A stretch of 64,000 bases of DNA, taken from Vermamoeba vermiformis. Taxonomy: Eukaryota; Tubulinea; Echinamoebida. Shown here one piece after another: positions 24,401 to 35,700 of this stretch. A program made the position numbers and the translations under genes. The notes under the pieces are model-generated. The model was not told where the DNA came from. It ran no database searches and saw nothing but the letters and a program-made list of their open reading frames with translations. The stretch lies in assembly GCA_045837725.1 (NCBI GenBank), contig JBEWZL010000201.1, positions 58,585 to 122,584 of the forward strand, written 5' to 3'. The first letter of the stretch is position 1. Each line of letters begins with the position of its first letter.

Positions 24401-25174
24401 TTGCAGAGAGCAAAATTCCCGAAGTAAACCAGTACGGCACGAGAGGCGGTCACGTGCTGATTTATCTGAAGAAATTGTTCATGAACGACAAGACCGCACG
24501 CGTGATCATATTTGGCGAGGTAGTTACTGTCTCCTAAACTTTGTTGCTCTAGCATTGACGCACTATCCACAGAGCTCGCATCACTTGCGCGATTTGCAGA
24601 AAGTGCTCGCAGAAAACAACATCACCGTAGCCCTGGCACTCGGGTACGTACACAGTGATATGAGCGATGATGACGAGGGCGTTGTTAACAAACTTGTTGC
24701 AGTCAAGTGAAGCACAAGGTGCAAGCGATCAAAGAATTCACTGAAAAGGACTATCACGTGATCATGATGAACATTACCGAGATGTCGTCGGGAACTAACT
24801 TGGTGGAGGCCAGTCACGTGATCTTTTTAGGTCCGTACTTGCTTTTTGCTGCATCAACTTCCTAATATAGTATAATCAGATCAACTGCATGCAACCGATA
24901 AAAATCTGGTTGACGCTACAGAAGAACAGGCCATTGGTCGCGCGCGTCGTCAAGGCCAATCACGTGACATCACTGTCGTGAGATTTTTGATGAAAAACAG
25001 CAGCTCATACAAACGATACTTGCAAATGCGAGGTACTTCAATCAGATGTCCTTACTTTCAAATATGGAAATTACTCACGAAATTATTGCAGCGAAACCAG
25101 CCCTGCACAAAACTGCCTCAAAATTGACACGCAGCGGCAGCGTGGGTGCACTGACTCTCAGTCAATCGCGCTAG
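21482..25174 (+). CDS. F-box + SNF2-family DNA-dependent ATPase
   Basis: Eighteen exons span 21482-25174; first exons 21482-21587, 21634-21840, 21887-22011, 22057-22220, and last exon 25092-25174; 917 aa. An acidic/basic N-terminus carries RKFDD and KKTK. An F-box lies at ~40-80 (LPPEIMLDILKLLPANQIPP). The SNF2 core follows: GGILADEMGLGKT (motif I), ICPTHLVQQWAREFEKH, HRIVVDEAHEIVD (DEAH-type motif II), WYISGTPF (motif III), MSSGTNLVEASHVIFL (motif V) and IGRARRQGQ (motif VI). The long insert between lobes lacks an obvious RING finger, unlike Rad5-type proteins. An F-box joined to a SNF2 ATPase is known in plants and some protists. The expected role is a nuclear chromatin or DNA-repair remodeller linked to SCF ubiquitin ligase. 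Introns 3 and 10 have GTTCGT donors. Confidence 0.93.
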
Positions 25175-25716
25175 TAACGAGTGGATGTTTCACACTTTGG
25201 AAAGTCTTCTATGATTATTTCGTATTTAACCACATTATATTTTACAATTGATATCTGCACCAGTTGATGGCCTTATGAATTCATAAATTTTTCGCCGTCG
25301 ATGACTGGCAGTAACTTTCGAGCGCTTATCGGTTAAAAAACTATGCAATCGCGCGTATTTTTCGCCCTTACTCGTACGGAACCACTAAGGCAGATGAACT
25401 TTTTGCTTGTTGATGAACGAAATTATTTAGGACCAACTGCTTAATTTATTTTGGCCATTGTACCGCGCTGTTAGCGCAGCACAACACCAACGAAGCAGCT
25501 ATTATATAATGAAAAGACAAAAGACGTTACTTGTATTATAAACAAGGACTGCAAGAACAACTAATGGACTTGTTGAAGGTCCACTAGCGCTCTCAAACAA
25601 TCGACCTATTTATAATAGTTTTTTTTTTTGGATTTTTTGATATTGATGTTTTTCTAGTGTATATAGTTGTGAATTTCACTGGAAGCCATTCACTGAAACG
25701 AATGATCGACGGATCT
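25175..25716. other. Convergent 3' spacer
   Basis: This 542-bp stretch separates the stops of two convergent genes. It is AT-rich, has a T-run near 25620-25630, and contains no supported gene. Confidence 0.4.
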
Positions 25717-27892
25717 TCACATACCAAAGATGTCGATCGCGCCGCTCTGATAGGACACACCGTTGTAGTGCTCGGTGTTGGCGGGGAAGTACGCGTCAAA
25801 GCTCTCCATGGGTGCAGAGGGCTCAGACAAGAGGTACTGAATGTCGCCAGCGTACTCAGAGGCGTAGTTGGCGTAGCAAGGAACAGGGCTCGGGGCAGAG
25901 GGGACACAGGCGGGCATGTAGTACTCCTCGGAGGCGGTGTGAGGGGCACTCAATGCGACGAAGTGCGGCATTTGGGGCTGAGCGTAGACAGGGAACGGGG
26001 CCGCGTGAGGATAAGAGCTCATGATCGGCTCTTGCTTGATGAACGAGCGAGGCAAGGGCACAGCGAACTTGTTGTTGTACATTCGCGATTGCTCGAGCAT
26101 CGAGACTTGGGGCACGAGAAGCTTGATGTTGTTCGCGTTCGAGGGCACGTGAACAGGCTGGACAGGAGGCGGGCAGACAGGAGTGCAGGCTGCCACGCGT
26201 TGTTGGGGCTCGTAGGACAAGCGACGACGTTTCTGAGGACGAACAAACTCTTCTTCGTCGCCACCGCAAGCCGTGTCAGAGGCACCTTCTTCACCCGACG
26301 AGTGGCTCACCGTGTCGTCGTTGGGCGAATCGTTGTGGGCATGGGCCATCGAGTTGAGCCAGTTCAATAGTTTTTGTTCGACTGCTTTCCAACCATTGCT
26401 TCTTTCAGCGCCGTTCAAAAACTGACTCAAGCGAGTTTGACTGCGCGGATGTGTTAGTGAAACGTGAAGAAGATTATCTCGTCGACACGAAAAAACGAAA
26501 AATAACCGACATCAGAATGAATGACATTCTTATCTTTACGAGATATTTCCTTTTTGGGTATAACCCACGTGGCATTCAAAGAAAAAACCACGTGTGAATA
26601 AATTTGAACACACAAAGTATACGGGTTCGCCCAGTATTGCACCAATAACGGAGTAACTTCCGTTCTTAATAATATTGACGTACCTGATCTCAACTTGACT
26701 GGCAATATCCTTCTGGGACAAAGAATATTTGCGAATAGCCTTCTTGATGCTATGGATGATAGAAGGCTCGGGAGTGGAGCGAAGGACCGGCAAAGCGCGT
26801 GCGACCGCAGCGTGTTCATCAACGACGCCGTGATCGTGGTCCTCTTCAGGGACGCCTTGATCTTTGCAGGACTTGCACAACAGCCAAGTGTAGCTAGAAC
26901 ACTTGTAGCCGTAGGCACTGAGCGGATTGTGCTTAAGGATTGTACTGCCTTCGGGCACGTGGTGTCTAAAGTCGTAAATACGTTAATCACTTGACGCAGA
27001 TCCAAATATTCTCGGGTAATTAAAATTTCAATTTCAAACAACCGTTGATGCAATTTGAAACGGCTTGACGAATTGATTGCATTTCGAGTGCTTAGCGTTA
27101 TAATGATCGTCATAGTGTTGGTTCGCTGCGATAAATCAACTTATAACTTACTTGCAATAGCCAGTGGGGCAGCTCTTGCAGCGGAACAAACGGCCTCTGC
27201 TGCTAGATGTGGTGGCATTGCAAGTAGCGCACTTGTGGGCAGGGCATCCCCTAAAGATGTAAAGCAATTAATATAGATAATCCACGAGTTCCACGGAGAT
27301 TGCTCGGAAGATTTAAATTGCAAAATTAATTTAATTTCTGGGACCGAATCCGTTTATGTGAATCAAAGGTGGCTCGTCATGTATTAGCTTATTGCTGCTA
27401 CATACCATCTAGGGCTAGTGATGAGGGTACCCTTAGGAAGACAGCCCTCGTGATAAGACTTGGGGCAGAAGCTACAGAATACTAGAGGCATTTGGTTTCC
27501 ACCGCAGACAAAGCAAATGTCCTCATGCTAACATACAACGCTATTAGTAACGATATTGTTGCTTGAAATAAAATTAATTTCGCTTGGGTTCAAAATCTTG
27601 ACCGAATCGGTCTCGCTCGGAGTTAACGATTCGTAAAATGGTCCAAATAGGAGAAGTAAATGATCAATATGCTTACAATCATAGCCACACCCTTGCGGTC
27701 ATCAGAGAGCGAAGCACAATCGTCGCCGTCCTAAATAAATTCATGAGAAATTAATATTATTCCTTTCTTTATTATGTGACGATATTTTTGGTGTAATGCT
27801 TCGAAATCGTTATTAATATGCTTGATAATATATAATGCGAGCATTTAGAGTTAAAAATTGAACGTTTTAGTTCCGATCCTTACCTGCATCAT
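25717..27892 (-). CDS. PHD-finger protein with a repressor/HNF1-like helix-turn-helix
   Basis: Six minus-strand exons: 27892-27884, 27730-27677, 27527-27406, 27250-27152, 26965-26684, 26440-25717; 429 aa. The first exon codes for only three residues (MMQ). Residues ~22-95 form a PHD finger and a second Cys/His cluster: ICFVCGGNQMPLVFCSFC, YHEGCLP, then GCPAHKCATCN and FRCKSCPTGYC, arranged like the extended PHD modules of histone-lysine methyltransferases, though no SET domain follows. Residues ~160-215 (IRKYSLSQKDIASQ, ISQTRLSQFLNG, GWKAVEQKLLNWL) look like a lambda-repressor-fold HTH related to HNF1/CUT N-terminal domains. A KRRR nuclear signal and a Pro/Tyr/Ala-rich, activation-like tail follow. 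Likely a chromatin-reading transcription factor. Confidence 0.85.
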
Positions 27893-28175
27893 AATCGAAG
27901 GAAGACAAGAAAAAAAGTAGAGAATATAACGAAAAAGGATTAAAGCGAGAATGTTGGGCAAGTTCAACACGATTACTCTTGCTGCTAATTCTGACTTTAA
28001 AAAAGAGTGAATGACCTGAATCCAAAAATCACTTTTTATACCCCACGCCAAACTCATACGTGTGAATTTCGCACTCGTAACCTGGAATCACCGAACCAGA
28101 AATTTGAGTCAGATTTGCATCGTAGAGACCACATTGAGGCAGTCTCATCTACCTTGTTCTGCCGAGCTCGATCAA

Positions 28176-29303
28176 ATGGCGGAGTTTCAGAAAAAGCGAA
28201 TCGTGGGCGTGTTGTTTCATGACTTCACTGCTCTAGATTTTTATGGACCGATATCAATATTTAAATATGCAGTGACTGATGCGCAGTAAGCTTGCCGTTC
28301 AAATTCACGAAATTGAATTGCTCTGAAATCACTAGCAACCGGCAATTAGCCGGGTTACATGAATATTTAATATTAAATTCGTTCTTAATTTAGAAATTGC
28401 TTTTTTATTAGAACGCGGTGAATTAAAAGAGGACTCAATTAATGTTAAATTTTAATGTAGATCTCGAACTCCTTTGTACAGTTATGAAACTACAACCCTT
28501 ACAGATACCCACGGCGCTTCATGCGAGGGTGGTACCATAGACGCTAATTATTCCTTTACCGTGAGTTTTTTACCGACCTTATACTTTTTTCTGCTCGGTC
28601 TCACTTCGCTGGACCAGGATCTACCTAACAAAGATAACATCGATATTTTAATAATACCCGGTGGCCTTGGAACACGAAAGTTGGCTAATGATGACGAGTT
28701 TATCCAACGGGTAAGTCCCGAGCGGAATCCGCTCCGCGTATCACAATTCGACAGCTTTGAAAGCTCTAAATTACGATCTTGCCTATTAAATGTATAATTA
28801 ATATCTTATTAGCTCCGTTTTCTCGCGGAGAGAGCTACATACGTCTTAACTATTTGCACCGGAGCTGCTCTTCTTGCAAGAACCGGTCTATTAGACGGAA
28901 ATCAGTAAGCGTACTACAATGATTCCTTTATATATAGATGGGTGCCTTATATCTATTAGAGCAACTTCGAACAAATTCTCTTGGAGCTGGGTCGTGCAAC
29001 AAGGTCCGCAAGTTGACTGGTTACACGAAGCACGCTGGGTTGACGCGGGCAAATTCACCACTTCTGCCGGTGTTTCAGCAGGTAAGACTACGACAAGTGA
29101 CTCTACGCACTATTGCGGCACTGAATAATCAATATCTAGGCATCGACATGACGTTGTATTGGGTGGCCAAACACAATGGATTTGACTGCGCTAAACGAGC
29201 CGCGGACATGATCGAATACAGTTGGCGCGGAATAACTACGTCGACGGGCATCGAAAAAGATCATCAGTTTGTTATTAACGAGAAATCAACTGTACAACAA
29301 TGA
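28176..29303 (+). CDS. DJ-1/PfpI superfamily protein (isonitrile hydratase-like)
   Basis: Six exons: 28176-28285, 28482-28560, 28618-28710, 28813-28904, 28960-29081, 29140-29303; 219 aa. Family features are IVGVLFHDFTALDFYGP at the N-terminus, IDILIIPGGLGTRKL, and the nucleophile elbow LTICTGAALLARTGLLDG with a reactive Cys, then ATSNKFSW. This arrangement resembles isocyanide hydratases and AraC-type DJ-1 domains rather than Parkinson-type DJ-1. The reaction cannot be assigned with certainty. The exon 2/3 junction (28560/28618) is the least certain because that exon is short. The stop lies only 48 bp from that of the convergent GPI-protein gene. Confidence 0.88.
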
Positions 29304-29351
29304 TAACGCTCATAAACAAGAATACAGCTAGCTGGTACCAGCTCGGTACTT

Positions 29352-32300
29352 TTACAAGAAACAAGCTAAGGCAATAACAAGCGATAATAGCGCGATATTG
29401 CTGCTCGTTGCCACTGTGCCCGACACTACCGCAGGTGCAACTGAAGGGCTGTTGGACACAAACGGTGCGAGAGGTGATTGGCCGCCAATGCGCGCAGCAG
29501 GCCACGTGGATGCAAAGCCAAAACCAAAGTAGAAGCCGAAGTACTTGCCCAGGCGTCCTCCGCCATTGATCTCAGGCAAGAACAATGCACCGCCCACAAA
29601 CTCGTCTTCAGTCTCGGGACCTCCATAGCCTGGCTGGCCAAACAACACTCCCACGTGTTGATCACCGCGCAGTCGCACGTCATCCTGGGTCTTGTCGAGC
29701 AAAAATGATCTGCTGAACGCACCCAGCACTTCAGCGGCGTATTCGCGCGTGGCATAATCACCATCACCTTGATCCACGCAGAACTGCAGGTTTTCAGGGT
29801 TCGGTTCACAGTCCACAGCCGAACGAATGTAGTACAGACCCTTGCTACTCGCACGCCAGCCAACGTTCTTGATCCACTTCACCGTTTTCTTAATGTGCTC
29901 GGCGAGCTGTTCGTTGCCAGTGGCTTGGTACGCATGCCACAATCCATTCGTGAGCACACCTTGCATGAACGGTTGTGTTGGCGGCGAATTGACGAGTTCG
30001 GAAGTGTACTGTTTGAGGCCTGTAGTGCCCTGGTAGGCCTCACTCAACGTGATTTGCGTGTCACTGTCTCGTGTGCACGCGTAGCTGACCGTGTCCTGGT
30101 CGTCCCCAAGCCAACTCGTCACAAACCACACGCGATACGTGCACATGGTGTCAACGAATGTGCCGTTGATGGCTGTAACTACTGTCTGACCATTTGTGAC
30201 TTGCACGACACACCGACCATTGCACGCCATTCTATCCGGGTAGTAATTGCGCTGCGAGCCATCGGCTCTCAATGTCACCATCCACTGCTTCTCCACTGAC
30301 GCGTTGATGGCGTCGATCACTGTCTGTTTGCGCAGAGCACTGTCCTTCAAGTCGTCAGGGTACAGATGGGCGAACAATCCAGCCGCGCTTGTTGAGTATC
30401 CGTTCTCGCGAGGATCTCGATTGAAAAACAATTGACCACGGAAGTCTACCTGCAGTCGTGGAACAACTTCGTAGTTGATGTAATTATTCCAGATGAATTC
30501 CCACAGATCCGGTCGGCCGTCCAATGCACGCAACATAATTCCTGCTACTGCACGTACTCTCGGTGCGTAAGAATTGTACAGATTAGCACCGACGCCAAAT
30601 ATCCGATAATAATCATTCGAGGGGTGTTCGATGAAGTTGTCGGCTAAATATCTCGCGTAATCTCGATACAGTTCGAATCCACTGCGATAATAGAGCGCAT
30701 AATGAGCGAGAACATTGTCATAGTAGTTGACGTTGTCGCCACCGCCGCAGAATCGGAAGAACTCGTTGTAGGACAGCTTGCCATAGCTTGCCTGCGTCAC
30801 GTTAGGTCCGTCCCACGCGCCTTGACCGATGGACTGGCCCAAGATCATTTGTGTTGCCGTGCATGACCGCGCGAACGCGAATCGGAATCTGTAGCCAGGA
30901 GTGATGCCAGTGGTGACTGCAGGGTCTTCGTATCTAATAGCAATCGCATCGCCCTGGCCCTGCGGATCGCACGAAAAATCTTGCGCGAAGTTGGTGCCTT
31001 CGCCAGTAATCACGCTCGAATCTGTATCAACAGACACTGTCCCCGGCAACAAATTTCTCCAGGTCGGCTTCCAGTCACCATTCATCAGACGATTGCCGTA
31101 GAAGTTAGACATAGCCTGGTGTCTGTTGTCCAAAAAGGGCCACACACTCTTGCCGAATGCGATCATCGGGCCGTACACGCCGTTCAAGTACTCGTGCTCG
31201 GGCTCATATATCACCACACCATTGTCGTCCATAGTCACTGCTCCGAACGCAAAGTCCGTTTCACCTTGCAGGCCCAGTGCACTGGTGACTTGCAGGGTGA
31301 CCACGTAAGTGCCGAACTTGACGTTGGTGACAGTCGGTTGTGCAAGTGTATCGTCGTCAAAAGATAATGTAGAGGGGCCGTTCTTGTGAGTCCACTTGAA
31401 TTTCAATGGTTCAAGTTCATCGCTGAACGAGCCTGTGCCGTCAAGTTTGTTCGGATGTGCTGCACGCAAGGAGATCCACGACGAATAAGCTGTCCTGCCT
31501 TCAGTCACAGCCACTGCAATAGGACTCAGATCGGGTGTGTCAACAAATTCTGTGTTTGAAAATGTAATAGGCATGTCATAGCTGCTACGTGTGTTGCCGT
31601 TGTTGTCGAAGAGCCAATCCCCGAGATCTGCCAGATTTGAAGCACGAGGTCTTGGAGCATTGATGCCCAGTGAACTGTTATGTAACTTGAGCCAAGCGAT
31701 GTTGAATTTGCCTCCTGTCTCGCTCCAAGGCTTCAAAAGGTAATTGTTCGTACTGCCCAGGACAGCCGCCCCAGCCAGGGTTTTAAATTGAGCCTCGTCG
31801 ATTATAGCACCTTCGTTGCCTGTGCTGTATGAATAATTTCCAGATGAAGTGTCCCATAATTCAAGCCAAACTCGTTTTGAATCTAGATCACGCGTGTACC
31901 GAACCAACACATCCGTCGAAAAATCCAGAGGCATGCAAATCTCGTTGCCATAAGAGTTCATAACATCCATATTGCTTCTCTCGCATAGTTTGTTGTCGTT
32001 CCGCAGAAAGAGGGAGACGAGTTTCGAGATGCCGATCTGGTCTTCCGTTAGTTCCAGGATTGAACTTGCACCGCTCGAGGGCAAAATCCAATCATGCATT
32101 CTAAATTCAACTCTTAGCGATCCCAAGGAATTGAACGGAGGGGAGTCTGGTACGGTGAATGAAGCTTTACCAGCTCCGCTAATTTGTAGAGATTGATTGG
32201 CATCTGTTTGCCGGTACCTGTAAATAATATAAGATGGTAAATTAGCGTTTATTATTTTCCAGGGACTGAATATTCAATTTTATTAAATGATAAATGTAAC

Positions 32301-32363
32301 TTACAACCAGAAGGCTATATAAAATAAAAGAATCGAGCGCCACCTGCTGTTATGCATCTTCAT
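29352..32363 (-). CDS. Large GPI-anchored extracellular protein with PKD-like domain and possible alpha/alpha-toroid domain
   Basis: Two minus-strand exons (32363-32305, 32217-29352) give 974 aa. A signal peptide is split by the intron (SILLFYIAFW). A PKD-like beta-sandwich lies near residues 240-320, ending FGTYVVTLQVTSALGLQG. The following ~550 residues contain repeated helical segments with aromatic residues (LAHYALYYRSGFELYRDYA, NGLWHAYQATGNEQLAEHI) that suggest a six-hairpin (alpha/alpha) toroid as in many polysaccharide lyases and glycosidases. I cannot name a family or identify catalytic residues. The extreme C-terminus is hydrophobic (IALLSLVIALACFL) after a small-residue stretch, which is a GPI-attachment signal. 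Probably a surface enzyme acting on glycans (inference). Confidence 0.8.
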
Positions 32364-32733
32364 CTAGTTGAGGATTATAACGGTACCAACGCCAACATTT
32401 TGGCGAGCCTGACGAACTTACGCCTCCGCGCGTGTTTTTTTAATTGTTACAGTCGTAGCAACCCTCTATACTGATCGATTGGTTTCATGAAATTTTGATG
32501 TATGAGTTATAATCAAATTAAGACTGCATCTACGGCTCATAATGGCAACGAGATCAGATCCATGCTTGTAGGACTTTAATTTCTCCATTTAAAAATCGCA
32601 GCTGATAAATTAATTATACTTCGTATAAATTCAATATGGCCTAATGTCCATCTAATGAGCTTTATCATTGTGGTACCGAGCTTGTGTCGGACGGGAGTTG
32701 CCTTATTTGTTCGAATTTTTCAAGGTGTAAGCA
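32364..32733. other. Divergent promoter of the GPI-protein and CH-domain genes
   Basis: This 370-bp AT-rich spacer separates divergent genes. No gene or repeat was recognised. Confidence 0.4.
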
Positions 32734-35700
32734 ATGTCACGCAAAGCTAATCCTAAGAAAGCAGCTGACAAGCCCGAAAAGGTGCTTGAACAGCTCTTTA
32801 CTTGGGCTAAATCGGTGGTGGCTGGTTATCCTGGCGTAAATCTGACAAATTGGGAAAAAAGCTGGCAAAATGGGTACGTTAAATTATTAAAGTATTTCTT
32901 ATATGTCGATCATCTTTAAATTGGAGCATTGCCACAAAATTTAATTAATTTAATTAAAAAAATATTCAGATATTTATTGTGTTTGACTCAACACGTTATT
33001 AACGATTGTCTTTATTATAGATTGGCCTTTTGCGCAATTGTCCATAACTACCACCCCGAATTAATCGATTTTGAGTCGTTAGATCCGAAAGATTGTATTA
33101 AAAATTGCGACATTGCTTTCGATGCAGCAGAAAAAGTAGGCGTGGCTAAATTATTAAGCGGAGATGATATTGGTGTCTACCCTGAAAAGCGCAGTATTCA
33201 AACATACGTTTCGTTGTAAGTAAAAATCAGATGCAATTTCCGATCTGAATACGTGTTTAATTCGATCTCGTTATTAATCGTGAAAATATCATTAATTAAC
33301 ATTTTATAGTATGCGAAATCATTTCCAAGGCAAACCTCTTCGCGGACGAGGCAAATCCGCCGGAAGCACCCCTGAAAAAGCCTTAGGAGGCGAGATCGCG
33401 TCACTTTTGGCAGGAAAAAATATTTTTATTACACCAACAGCCTCACCAAATACATCGCAACAAAATATTAAAGTGCCTGAAGAAAGTTTGAGCAGATCCG
33501 ACAGTCAACAGAGCGTTAGTGGCAGCGAAACACCAAAATCAGCCGATAATTCAACCAATACATCGCTTGCTTCGAGTACTAACGAGGCTCCTGCGGCTAA
33601 TCAAGAAGGTACGTATTCAATTCATTAACTGTTTGCGATTTCGGATGTGATTCGTACAACGCATCATTAATTATTATATATATAGAACCATCTTTGGACA
33701 CTCTTATTTCACCACGCAGCGAGAAGTTGGTTCACGTAAGCAATTTAATTAAATTATATCGAGTAAATCTTACTTATACTCCAATTATAGCCCACTGCTT
33801 CGCGACCCAAACCAGCGCGTACTACGAGCAAAAGAGTACGTTATTTATTTGCAATTAACGATACTTAAATTACTTAATCGTCAAACGCGGAAATTAATTT
33901 TAATTATTTAGGCTCGTGGCGAAGAGGAGACTTCCCTCGACACATCAGACGTAAGTCAATAATACTAATAATAACATAGTATTGGTGCTATGAACACAAT
34001 ATTTATCATTCCATTGCAGTCCCAATCAGCTTCAGAAGAGAAGTCCTCCGAACCCGTCGATGAATCTCCACGCACGGAAGAAGAAGACCAAGAGCCCAAA
34101 AAACGACCTCCTGTCGGTGGCGTTTCCTTATTTGGCAATTTCGATCCGAAGAATGTCAAACTGCGATCATCGCAACAAGGCGGGAACTCAAAGCGCGACA
34201 GCGGCAAAGTGTCATTCAGCCTGTCAGACGAAGAAAGTGTCAAAGTCAAAAAGTTACTCGCACAGCTCAATGCTGTCAAACACGCGCTGTCTAGTCGCGA
34301 CTCGCAAGATCACGTGGACCAGATCCGCAGACAATTGTCGACTGATTTCAACATTGAGTTGGCGAACAATAACAACGAGGTCGAATCAGTCGATGAGAAG
34401 CCCTCGGCTGAAGCTGAACGTGCTGAGATTGCACGGTTGCGTGCCGAGCTTGAAGAGGTATACCCGTTCATGAATGATAAGGTTGAGGTCTACGTATCTA
34501 ATTAATTTATCTCTAGGAACGTCGTCAATTGGCCGCTGAGCGTAAACAACTCGACGAAGACAGAAAACGAGAGACCGAAGCACTGCATCATGAACTCGAA
34601 AAACTGCGTCAAGAGAACGAAAAGTTGAAAAAACTCGAAGAGACTCGTGCTGCCAATGTCGAACAACAAGCACGCGAAGAGGTACATTCGATCAATTTAC
34701 TTCAATTAATCACTATCTAATAATACGGTGTCAGGCTGAGAAATTGAAGCAGTGGGAGGAAAGATTGAAGTTGCGCGAAGAAGAATTTGAACGTCAATCA
34801 GGCCTCTATCAAATGCAGCTCGTTGAAACTTACACCAAAAAAGCGCAAGAACAATTCGAGGAACAGAAAAAGATCTTGGCGCAACAAATCGAACAAAATG
34901 TCAAAGCCGAGTACGACAAGATTATCGACGAAGAGCGCCTGTTGTTGAAGTACGTATACTTTTACTAAATAAGGAAATGTATTGTATACTTATTTCCTAA
35001 TTAGGCAAGAGCAAGCTAAGATTACACAACGTGAACTCGAGCACGACAAATACTTGGAAAATGAGCGCAGTGTGCTGCAACAGGAGCGCAAACGATTGTT
35101 GGAACTCGAACAGCGTTTGAACGAAGAACACGTGCAGACCATGGACGAAGAGCGACATCGTTTGGAGGCTGAAAAGAATGCAAAGATTCAAGAATTCGAA
35201 GAACATTTGCGTAGCGAATTGAGCACGATCAAGTCTGAAAATGAAGAGCGCATCCAACGCGACAAAAAGGAGCACGAAGCTTTTATGTTAGAAGAGCGCA
35301 ACAAATTGAAAGACATTGAAAGCGAATTGAACTACGAGAAACAACTCTTATTGAACACCAAGGAGCAGTTTGATCACGGTAATTTTATCAATTTTATTAT
35401 CGGTTTCACTGAACGAGTGATTAACGCTTTGTATTTGCAGCCAAAGAACAAGTCGGCGAAGAAAAGAAGGCACTCGAACAAGAGAAACAAGTCTCTGAAA
35501 ATCTCAAGACTGAAGCCACACAGCAACAAAAACTCGTTGAAGAGCTGCAACACTCAGTCAACGAGAACTACGACAAGAACAATGCAGCTCTGCAACAAGA
35601 ACGAGAGCGCATTGAACAAGAAAAGCAACAAGTTGAAGCCGAGAAACAAAAGGCCAGTGAAGAGAAATCACGCTTGGAAGAAGAGGCCAGTCAACTGCAA

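Noticed and set aside
25657-26370. Long plus-strand frame of 237 codons
   Set aside because: It is antisense to the last exon of the PHD/HTH gene, which fits a spliced gene with recognisable domains; the antisense product is Arg/Val/Gly-biased shadow.
29769-30299. Plus-strand 176-codon frame
   Set aside because: It is antisense to the large GPI-anchored protein, whose 955-codon exon is clearly the coding strand.
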